A stretch of 64,000 nucleotides of DNA from the NCBI RefSeq assembly GCF_005780185.1, contig NZ_VBUI01000007.1:1-64000 (forward strand). The letters run 5' to 3'. Shown one piece after another: positions 41,731-49,011 of the stretch (the stretch's first letter is position 1; each line of letters begins with the position of its first letter). Below the pieces are notes generated by a model that saw only the letters and a program-made list of their open reading frames with translations, did not search any database and was not told the origin of the DNA. Source of the DNA: Halomonas urmiana. GTDB lineage: Bacteria > Pseudomonadota > Gammaproteobacteria > Pseudomonadales > Halomonadaceae. A program made the position numbers and the translations under genes.

Positions 41731-42846
41731 TTAGAAGACGTTCATGCCGATGGGCATGCGTAGGGTCAAGGTGGTGTCCGGGGCATCCTCGGTGATACCC
41801 AGCTCGAGGCCCAGGTTGACGGACACATCCTGATTGAGTGAGTAATTCCAGCCCAGCAACAGGGAGCCGACGTTCAATGTCTGCGACTCTACCCGGGTGA
41901 TGCTGCCGTCATCCGTATTGATGTATTCGGTCTTGGTCTTGCCGATGAAGTCGTTCTTGTAGCCCAGGGTGAAGGAGGTGCGCGGGTTGATGGCATAGGC
42001 CATGCCGAAACTGAGGCGTACGGCATCGCCCGGATCGACGTCGCCGACAACGACATTAACAGGGCTACCATCATTAGTCTCGCCGGAGAGGTTCTGGTTT
42101 ACGTTGTCTTCCAGATGAAAGACGTAGCCCAGGTTGGCGAAGTAGACCGCCGGCGCCGAGGGCAGCAGCATGGTGATGCTGGGCTCGATCGAATGAAACC
42201 CCGTACCGGTCGAGAGTTCCAGCGGGTTGCCTTCGCTGTTGCGGTCGATATCGAAGGGCCCCGTGCCGGTGGTGCTCTTGTAGCGCAGGTTGCCGATGAA
42301 GAAGGGCATGCCGTTCTGGCCGCGATTCAGCTGATAGTGGGCGGCCATCTCGATATCGCCCAGGCTGTCGCCGGAGAGATCTTGGTCGATGCTGAAGACA
42401 TCGTCCTCGCTATCCTCGATCGGGACGTTGATCCTTTCGTTCTCGTCCCGGTAGACGTAGGGCACCTTCATCTCGAGCTCCAGGCGATCGGTGAAGCCGA
42501 GGCGGCCGGTCAGCGAGGCGGTGTAGTTGTCGCGGTCGACGTCCTGAGCCGTGAACACCCCGATCAGCAGCGTGCTGAGCACGCTGACCCCTTCGAAGGT
42601 CATTCGGTTGATGCTTTCGTGGGAGTACTGGAACTCGGGCTCCAGGATGAGCCGGCCCTTGGGGGTGAGCACCCCCCCGTACTCGGCGATGGCCTGGATC
42701 TGCGGTCGCTCTTCCTGCGACTCGGGTTCCTGACCCACCGGCTGGATCTGCGCGTTCTGCGCCGCCTCCTGGGCAAGGGCCGGCAGGCAGGCAACCATGG
42801 TGAGAAGGCCCGCAGCATGGCGGACGGTCGAGGTTGCTGAGCTCAT
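41731..42846 (-). CDS. Outer-membrane beta-barrel protein, FapF-like / phenol_MetA_deg-type
   Basis: A 371-residue exported protein. The signal peptide ends at VACLPALAQE. A short charged Gln/Glu-rich segment (residues 27-50) precedes a run of about a dozen amphipathic strands, beginning with GRLILEPEFQYSHESINRM and ending in the aromatic C-terminus RMPIGMNVF, as expected for an outer-membrane barrel. The style (LEPEFQYSHE, LGDIEMAAHYQL, NPRTSFTLGYKNDF) fits the phenol_MetA_deg superfamily, to which the FapF amyloid secretion pore belongs. It is convergent with the C39/fibre operon and downstream of the VpsR-like activator. The start at 42846 has AAGGA seven bases upstream. I infer an export pore for the glycine-rich protein. 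Confidence 0.78.
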   Translation of the reverse strand: MSSATSTVRHAAGLLTMVACLPALAQEAAQNAQIQPVGQEPESQEERPQIQAIAEYGGVLTPKGRLILEPEFQYSHESINRMTFEGVSVLSTLLIGVFTAQDVDRDNYTASLTGRLGFTDRLELEMKVPYVYRDENERINVPIEDSEDDVFSIDQDLSGDSLGDIEMAAHYQLNRGQNGMPFFIGNLRYKSTTGTGPFDIDRNSEGNPLELSTGTGFHSIEPSITMLLPSAPAVYFANLGYVFHLEDNVNQNLSGETNDGSPVNVVVGDVDPGDAVRLSFGMAYAINPRTSFTLGYKNDFIGKTKTEYINTDDGSITRVESQTLNVGSLLLGWNYSLNQDVSVNLGLELGITEDAPDTTLTLRMPIGMNVF

Positions 42847-42866
42847 AGCTTCGTTCCTTTTCTTGT

Positions 42867-42882
42867 TGCTTGTCACGCGCCA
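42867..42882 (-). promoter_or_regulatory. Possible sigma-54-type promoter of the barrel gene
   Basis: On the minus strand TGGCGCGTGACAAGCA keeps the essential GG-N10-GC spacing and TGGCxCG of the -24 box, but has AA in place of TT in the -12 box. Transcription would start very near the ribosome site, leaving an unusually short leader. It is weaker than the element at 38220. Confidence 0.4.
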
Positions 42883-42996
42883 CATTTTACGCTGCACCGG
42901 CAGCGCTTCGAGGCGTGCAGTAATGATCCCCGTTGCTTCGGCCCCACCCCTGGGGCGAGCCGTCACGCGCCGGTAAGCGCTGATATAGGCTCATGT

Positions 42997-44406
42997 TTAG
43001 GTTAGTTGAATGGTCTCAGATGTCGATGGAAAGTCTGATGCCGCCTCATCCTGGCCGCTGTTCCTGTCGATCCCATGCTTCTCGAGCAGCCGATACAGGG
43101 TGACCCGCGAGATGTCCAGTTCACGCGCCGCGTGAAGTATCTTGTGCTTGTTGCGCGCCAGTGCGGCCTTGATCGCCTCGCATTCTGCCATGTCGCGGGC
43201 CTGCTGCAGGGAGTCGCTGCCGCGGGAATGGCCATTGCGACGTTCCAGCCCCAGGTCACCGGGACTGATCAGGCGATGCTCGCACATGATCATGGCGCGC
43301 CTTACCCGGTTTACCATTTCGCGTATGTTCCCCGGCCAGCGATGCTGTCGCATCACCACCAGGCTCTCGTGGCTGAATCCTCGTACCTTTGCCGGCTTGT
43401 CGGCGAAGAAGCGACGAAAGAAGAAGTTGGCCAGCGGTTCGATGTCCTCCGGGTGCTCCCTGAGGGCGGGAGTTTGCACTTGCAGGACGTTGAGGCGATG
43501 GAAGAGGTCCTCTCTGAAATCTCCTCTCTCGACGGCCTTTTCGAGGTCGACATGGGTGGCCGCCAGGACTCTGACATCGACGGGTATCTCCTTGAGCCCG
43601 CCGACGCGAAATACCGTCAGGGTCTCCAGAAACCTCAGTAGGTTGACCTGCATGTCCAAAGGAAGGTCGCCAATTTCATCCAGGAAGAGCGTGCCGTCCC
43701 GTGAATTCTCGATGATGCCGGTCTTGCGTTGATTGGCCCCGGTGAAAGCGCCTTTCTCATGGCCGAAGAGCTCCGACTGGATGAGTCCTGCGGGAAGCGC
43801 GCCGCAGTTGACGACGTTGAACGGTCCCTGACGGCGAGACGATAGCTCATGAATGGCCCGCGCGGTGAGTTCCTTGCCCGTCCCCGACTCTCCGGTGATC
43901 AGAACGGGGGCATCGACGGAGGCCACCTTGTGGATGGTGCGGTAGAGGTGCTGCATGACCGGCGTATCGCCAACCATGCGCAAGTCAGCATTCTGCTGGC
44001 TCTCTCGGTAAGCATCGTAGCGGTCTTGAAGCTTTGCCATGCCCAGCGCACCCTCGAGGAGCACGTTGATGCTGCGGGTGTCCAGGGGGGCAGCGCGATA
44101 GGCAAAGCAGTAGCTGTATATCAGATCGCGAGCCTTGTCACTCAACCGCTCAACATCCTCGACAAGCACGACCCAGTGAAGCGCCGGTGGTTCGGAGGCT
44201 CTTTCCATTTCAAGAGGTAGCGATACGGTGTCTTCTTCAACAAAGATAAGTCCAATCCGACAGTCATGATCTTCAACGATAGCCAATGCTTCATGAAGGT
44301 TGTTGGGTTGAAAAAATGACCATCCGTGGCGAGAAAGCTCCTCAATGGTGGCCGGTAAGGCCGGGTGATTGCCGATTGCCATGATCTGCCGTGATGACTC
44401 CATCAT
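42997..44406 (-). CDS. VpsR-like sigma-54-dependent transcriptional activator
   Basis: A 469-residue enhancer-binding protein. Residues 1-130 form an atypical receiver-like domain of the VpsR type, ending in YSYCFAYRAAPLDTRSINVL; no normal phosphoacceptor aspartate is obvious. The AAA+ domain (about 145-375) has Walker A GESGTGKE, the sigma-54 contact loop GAFTGA and Walker B GTLFLDEIGDLP. The Fis-type HTH at the C-terminus is AARELDISRVTLYRLLEKHG. VpsR controls biofilm matrix genes in Vibrio in response to c-di-GMP. Here the gene sits beside the fibre operon, and two diguanylate cyclases are encoded elsewhere in the window. It should act at the sigma-54-type promoters at 38220 and 42867. Confidence 0.88.
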   Translation of the reverse strand: MMESSRQIMAIGNHPALPATIEELSRHGWSFFQPNNLHEALAIVEDHDCRIGLIFVEEDTVSLPLEMERASEPPALHWVVLVEDVERLSDKARDLIYSYCFAYRAAPLDTRSINVLLEGALGMAKLQDRYDAYRESQQNADLRMVGDTPVMQHLYRTIHKVASVDAPVLITGESGTGKELTARAIHELSSRRQGPFNVVNCGALPAGLIQSELFGHEKGAFTGANQRKTGIIENSRDGTLFLDEIGDLPLDMQVNLLRFLETLTVFRVGGLKEIPVDVRVLAATHVDLEKAVERGDFREDLFHRLNVLQVQTPALREHPEDIEPLANFFFRRFFADKPAKVRGFSHESLVVMRQHRWPGNIREMVNRVRRAMIMCEHRLISPGDLGLERRNGHSRGSDSLQQARDMAECEAIKAALARNKHKILHAARELDISRVTLYRLLEKHGIDRNSGQDEAASDFPSTSETIQLT

Positions 44407-45141
44407 CAGTTGTCCTTATGGTTGCTGGCAACCATCGTTGATGGTGATCAGGGCCCTGCGAAGCCTGCTGATAGCCGCGGGTCTTATCCCACTTTTCATG
44501 ATTTCTTATTCGCGATGCCTGTCGCAGGATGCCCGCCGCCCCTGTCCCTCCAGGACATGACCGTCCTCACCCCCTTGCCAGAAGGTGGAGAGATAGTGAC
44601 GCATCGATGGCCTAGCGATCGCTGTCCAATGTCTACCGTCCCAATTGTTGGCGGCTCTCCCTCTATTGTAAAGTCATGTTACAAAGCCGTGGAGAAAGCG
44701 GTGCTCGATGAGTGAGCCACAATCAAAATAAAACTCTATGATTTTCAGATGGTTGGAGAGAGAAACTCGACACCGGTCGAGAGAGCGTCTAGTCATTGGC
44801 ATCATGAAATTGGTACTTGAGGCTGGTAGGCATGATTGGAGTGGTACTCGGGTAGGCGAAGGCACCATCAAAGCTTGTGAGCAGGCTCATTTCGCCAGCG
44901 TCTCGTCATCTCGACACCGAGCTTTTTCTCGAGCTCTTAGCACAATGCCCTGTCCAGGGACGCGTTCTCTGTCCAGCCCCCCGTCGATCTATCCTGTCGC
45001 GTCATGGCGACCGAGCGGCTCGATCGGACCGCGTACGTTGACACCCGCGCCAGGGGGAGTTGCGGCCATCCGTGGCGCAGGATCTGGCGGGTAATGCCAG
45101 GCAGCGATGGAGGGTACCAAAAACGGTGGGAAGGAGAGGGC
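44407..45141. other. 735-base region without a supported gene
   Basis: It holds the promoter of the VpsR-like gene. TTGTAA-N7-TTACAA (44666-44684) is the only clear dyad and might be a regulator site. A plus-strand frame at 44738-45094 has no ribosome site and atypical composition and is not called. No RNA gene or repeat was recognised. Confidence 0.4.
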
Positions 45142-45828
45142 TTATTCCTCGGGGGGAGTGGGCCGGATGAGGATCTCGTTGACATCCACATGAGCCGGTT
45201 GTTGAAGGGCGTAGATCACCGCGTTAGCGATGTCGCGCTCCTCCAGCGCGTGTCCCGGGGGCTCGTCGAAGAAGGGGGTGTTGACCATGCCGGGCTCGAT
45301 CAGTGTCACCCGAATGCCGCTGCCACGCAGCTCTTCCCGCAGGTTGTAGCCGATGCCGGTGACCGCCCACTTGGTGGCGCTGTACATGGAGCCGGGGATG
45401 GTGGCCCGGCCGGCGGCCGATCCCGTGAGCAGTACCTGGCCGTGACTGTGGCGCAGTGCCGGCAGGGTCGCCTGCAGGGTCAAGCCCACCCCGTAGACGT
45501 TGGTCAGGATCATGTCGCGCCAGGCCTCGTGGTCGGCGCCGCTGAAGCCGCCCGGCGAACCGCCTCGCCCCGCGTTGGCGAACACCGCGTCGATGCGCCC
45601 GAAGCGCTCCAGCGCCTGCTCGACCATGGCCTGCTGGTCGTCCATGGAGGTGACGTCACAGCCGATGGCGAGGACGTTTTCCTGCCCCAGCTCCTCGGCC
45701 AGGGCCCTCAGCTTTTCCCGGGAGCGGGCCGCCAGCACCAGCTTGTAGTTGTCGCGGGCGGCGGCGCGGGCCGTGGCCGCACCGATGCCGCTCGAGGCTC
45801 CGGTAATCAGTAATACCCGATCTTTCAT
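45142..45828 (-). CDS. Short-chain dehydrogenase/reductase
   Basis: A 228-residue classical SDR. The cofactor motif TGASSGIGAATA is at residues 9-20, NAG at FANAGRGG (near 86), and the catalytic Ser-Tyr-Lys in LLTGSAAGR and YSATKWAV (near 148). Basic residues after the second strand (ARSREK) favour NADPH. It resembles YdfG/serine dehydrogenase-like SDRs, but the substrate is not predictable. It is a single-gene unit. Confidence 0.9.
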   Translation of the reverse strand: MKDRVLLITGASSGIGAATARAAARDNYKLVLAARSREKLRALAEELGQENVLAIGCDVTSMDDQQAMVEQALERFGRIDAVFANAGRGGSPGGFSGADHEAWRDMILTNVYGVGLTLQATLPALRHSHGQVLLTGSAAGRATIPGSMYSATKWAVTGIGYNLREELRGSGIRVTLIEPGMVNTPFFDEPPGHALEERDIANAVIYALQQPAHVDVNEILIRPTPPEE

Positions 45829-45947
45829 CGTCCTCTCCTGTGCCAGTGAGTCGCCAGAATGCAGAATGGCGCAGTCATCGACATCTGCGCAATCCCGGCG
45901 CGTGGCTTGCTCGCCCCTGTGGGCGCCGCCGGGCGCTGGTCGGAGCC

Positions 45948-46682
45948 TCAGTTCATGGCCAGTGACGCCTCGTCACGGTCGCAGCGGAAGAAGGTCGAAC
46001 TCGCCAGCCACTCCGGATCCGGGTAGTAGGTAAAGAGGTACTGGTCCTCCTTGATGCTGTCGATCAGCGGGGTCGCCACTTTCTGGCGAACCGCCGGGCA
46101 GCCGTGGCTGCGGCCGAGCCGACCGGTCTGCTCGATGAAGTCCTCGCTGACGTAGTCGGCACCGTGGATGACGATGGCACGCTCGTAGGCCAGGTCGTTG
46201 ACGCCGGGCTCCAGCCCCTCGAGGCGCAGGGAGTAGCCGTTGCTGCCCCGGTAACTGTTCATGGTGCGAAACAGCCCGATGCTGGACTGATGACTCTCCG
46301 GCACGTTGGAAAAGTGCTGTGCCACGGCATTGCCCGATCCCTGGCCGTGAGAGACCAGCTCCTTGAACAACAACCGCTGACGCTGCAGGTCGAAGACCCA
46401 CAAGCGCGGCTCGGTAGAGGGCAGCGAGAAGTCGATCACCGCCAGTCGCTCGGCGTCCGGGTCGGCGCAGGAGAGCGCGCGGGCCGCCAGACGCATCACC
46501 TGGGCATCGGCGCCGGGGGCCAGCCGCTGCAGGGTCTGGTCGAGAGATTGCAAGGGCTGGGGGGCGGGCGTGTCGGTCTGCGTCAGGAAGTCGTCGCTGG
46601 CCAGGGAGGGCAGGGGGCTCAGCAGCAGGAGGCTGCAGAGGACCGCACCGGGCAGCCATCGGCTCGGGGCATTGATCGGCAT
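45948..46682 (-). CDS. Murein L,D-transpeptidase catalytic-domain protein
   Basis: A 244-residue exported protein. The signal peptide ends near LPSLASDD. The catalytic domain is of the short YkuD-like type, with IVIHGADYVSEDFIE and the active-site motif GRSHGCPAVRQKV (His-Gly-Cys). Such proteins cross-link peptidoglycan stems or attach proteins to them. The start at 46682 gives a normal signal peptide; the open frame upstream is antisense to the next gene. It is divergent from a second L,D-transpeptidase across 168 bases, so the two probably share a promoter region. Confidence 0.85.
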   Translation of the reverse strand: MPINAPSRWLPGAVLCSLLLLSPLPSLASDDFLTQTDTPAPQPLQSLDQTLQRLAPGADAQVMRLAARALSCADPDAERLAVIDFSLPSTEPRLWVFDLQRQRLLFKELVSHGQGSGNAVAQHFSNVPESHQSSIGLFRTMNSYRGSNGYSLRLEGLEPGVNDLAYERAIVIHGADYVSEDFIEQTGRLGRSHGCPAVRQKVATPLIDSIKEDQYLFTYYPDPEWLASSTFFRCDRDEASLAMN

Positions 46683-46850
46683 TCGGGAACCTGTCGGGTG
46701 GGTGGCGCTGCCGGCTCGACGTCCATTCCGTGACGGAGCGGCGATCACGCGAACTGACAAGCGGCTTCCCTGCGGCTCGAGATCCAACACTATGATGATG
46801 GTGAGCATCATAATGCACCAGCCACCGACATCAACCTCGAGGAGGTCGCC

Positions 46851-48464
46851 ATGTCCTCGGCAACCGGATGGAAGCCGCTGATTTTCGCGGCGGCGATGAT
46901 GCTGTCGCTCGCCTCTTCGGCGCTGGCCGAGGAGGGCACGCCCTCCCTGAACGAGGTCCTCGCCGAGCGCTTGGAAGAGCAGGAGGTGGCCCTGCGGGCG
47001 TTCTACGCGGCGCGCGATGGACGGCCTGCCTGGCAGGAGGCCGCGACCGTGGCGGCCCTCGCCACTGCCCTGCGCACCCTCGACGGCGATGGCTTGACCC
47101 CGCAGGACTACCGACCGGACATGCTGGTGGCGGCCCATCGCCAGGCGCTCGACGAGCAGAGTCCCCCGGCGGCGCGGGCTCGCTTCGACCTGCAAGCCAG
47201 CCAAACCCTGCTGATGGCCCTGCGTCACCTTCAACGCGGCAAGGTGGATCCTTATCGCATCGATCCCGGCTGGGAGGTGCCCATCGAGGCGCCCCCGCTC
47301 GATCTCGCGGCGATATCGCAGGCGGTGGACGCCCGTCGTGTCGAGCAGGCCTTCGCCTCGGCGCGTCCCTCTGCGCCGCCTTACGAGCGTCTGCGCTCGA
47401 GTCTCTCGCGCTATCGTCATATCGCGCGGCAGGGAGGCTGGCCGATGATGCCGCCCCGACCGCAGTCGCTGCGCCCGGGGGATCGCCACGACGATGTGCG
47501 GCTGCTGCGCGAGCGCCTGGCGATCTTGGGCGAGTTGGAGGTGATGGCGGCGCATGTCGCCGGTGAACCCGCATCGGGCACCCCCGATCCGCGCCGTTAC
47601 GATGAGACTCTGGTGGCGGCCGTGGAGCGCTTCCAGCAGCGCCACCTGCTGGAGGTGGACGGCATCGTCGGCCCTCGGACACGTGCGGCTCTGAACGTCC
47701 CCGTGGCCACCCGCATCGACCAGATTCGGGTCAATCTGGAGCGCGCTCGCTGGCTGCTCCACGGCCTGCCGGACTCCTTCGTCCTGGTGGATATCGCCGG
47801 CTACCGGATCCGCTACTTCCGCCCGGACGGTGAGGTCTGGCGCTCGCGCATCGTGGTGGGGCGGCCCTATCGTCGCACCCCCTCGCTGCGATCAAAGATC
47901 ACCCACCTGACGATCAACCCCACCTGGACGGTGCCGCCGACCATCCTGCGCGAAGACGTGCTGCCCAGGGTGCGCCGCAACCTCGGCTACCTGTGGCAGC
48001 AGGATCTGATGGTGCTGAGCCCCTCCGGCCGGCGCCTCGACCCGAGAGACGTCGACTGGTGGCGACCCGGCAACGTCATCCTGCGCCAGCGTGCCGGCCC
48101 CCAGAACGCCTTGGGGCGCGTGGTCCTGCGCTTTCCCAACGATCACCTGGTCTACCTGCACGACACCCCGGCACAGGCGCTCTTTGACCGGGAACAGCGT
48201 GCCTTCAGCTCCGGCTGCATCCGCGTGCAGGGCGTGCTCGAGCTCGCCCAGCACCTCTTCGACGACACCGGCACCGACGCCCGGGTCTCCACCCTGGTCG
48301 CCAGCGGGAGAACCCGCAACATCCACCTCGAGCGTCCCGTGCCGGTTATCCTGCACTACTGGACGGTGCACCCGGACGAGGGGGGGCAGCTGGTCTTCCG
48401 CCCCGATATCTACCAGCGCGACGCGGCGCTGCTGGAGGCCCTGGACGGCCCCCTGGCCCGCTAG
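46851..48464 (+). CDS. L,D-transpeptidase of the LdtD/YcbB type
   Basis: A 537-residue periplasmic enzyme. A signal peptide (KPLIFAAAMMLSLASSALAE) is followed by a helical scaffold domain and a peptidoglycan-binding domain around 205-285 (RPGDRHDDVRLLRERLAILG, FQQRHLLEVDGIVGPRTRAALN). The YkuD catalytic domain lies at about 310-480, with active-site FSSGCIRVQGVLELA. It forms 3-3 cross-links in peptidoglycan. Domain order and length match LdtD (YcbB, ~615 in E. coli) with a shorter N-terminus. It is divergent from the smaller transpeptidase. GAGGAG-like ribosome site present. Confidence 0.9.
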   Translation: MSSATGWKPLIFAAAMMLSLASSALAEEGTPSLNEVLAERLEEQEVALRAFYAARDGRPAWQEAATVAALATALRTLDGDGLTPQDYRPDMLVAAHRQALDEQSPPAARARFDLQASQTLLMALRHLQRGKVDPYRIDPGWEVPIEAPPLDLAAISQAVDARRVEQAFASARPSAPPYERLRSSLSRYRHIARQGGWPMMPPRPQSLRPGDRHDDVRLLRERLAILGELEVMAAHVAGEPASGTPDPRRYDETLVAAVERFQQRHLLEVDGIVGPRTRAALNVPVATRIDQIRVNLERARWLLHGLPDSFVLVDIAGYRIRYFRPDGEVWRSRIVVGRPYRRTPSLRSKITHLTINPTWTVPPTILREDVLPRVRRNLGYLWQQDLMVLSPSGRRLDPRDVDWWRPGNVILRQRAGPQNALGRVVLRFPNDHLVYLHDTPAQALFDREQRAFSSGCIRVQGVLELAQHLFDDTGTDARVSTLVASGRTRNIHLERPVPVILHYWTVHPDEGGQLVFRPDIYQRDAALLEALDGPLAR

Positions 48465-48508
48465 GTGTGATCTTTGACTGCTCGACGCGAGCCAGTAGTG
48501 CGCGGCCT

Positions 48509-48535
48509 CGGTATCCCGCCTGTGACCGGATACCG
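48509..48535. terminator. Hairpin between convergent ldt and nirD genes
   Basis: CGGTATCC (48509-48516) pairs with GGATACCG (48528-48535) across 11 bases. It lies between the ends of the L,D-transpeptidase and nirD genes. The T-run is missing on both sides. Confidence 0.5.
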
Positions 48536-48558
48536 CGGGCAGGCTAGGTGGGGCAGGA

Positions 48559-48933
48559 TCACACCCGGATCATCACCTGGTCGCCCTTGAAGCACGCCGT
48601 CCAGCAGCGCAGCCGCACCGCCTCGTCCTCTAGGCAGTGGCCGTCGTCGAGGCGGAAATGCTGCTTGTAGATCGGGGAGGCCACCACCGGCGCCCCCGAG
48701 AGATCACCGACGATGCCCCGGGCGATGACGTTGGCGCCCGAGAAGGGGTCGCGATGGTCCACGGCGTAGAGCTCGGTGGCGTGGCCCGGCAGGTAGAACA
48801 GGGCCACTTGAGCCGGTCCCTCGGGCGTTTCGATCCAGGCGGCGACCCCGGAGTGGGGTACCAGGTCGGCCTTGGTGCACAGGGGGCGCCAGGTCTGGGT
48901 CATGGTCGAGGCTTCTGCAGTTGCGCTATTCAT
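48559..48933 (-). CDS. nirD: Assimilatory nitrite reductase small subunit
   Basis: A 124-residue protein of the NirD Rieske-like family: WRPLCTKADLVPHSGVAAW, then VALFYLPG and YAVDHRDPFSGANVIARGIVG, then PVVASPIYKQHFRL. The usual Rieske Cys/His ligands are replaced, as in other NirD. It partners NirB, which reduces nitrite to ammonium with NAD(P)H. It is the last gene of the leftward nas operon and starts 78 bases after nirB. A second ATG at 48903 would shorten it by ten residues, but only 48933 has an upstream purine-rich site. Confidence 0.92.
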   Translation of the reverse strand: MNSATAEASTMTQTWRPLCTKADLVPHSGVAAWIETPEGPAQVALFYLPGHATELYAVDHRDPFSGANVIARGIVGDLSGAPVVASPIYKQHFRLDDGHCLEDEAVRLRCWTACFKGDQVMIRV

Positions 48934-49011
48934 GGATTAGTAGTCCTCTCGATGATGTCGAGAAATTGGCGAGCGAGATGAAGCGGGCGCCTAGCTCGCG
49001 CAGCGATTTCC

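Noticed and set aside
44738-45094. 118-residue plus-strand open frame
   Set aside because: No ribosome site, basic/Ser-Pro-rich composition in the second half, no family resemblance.
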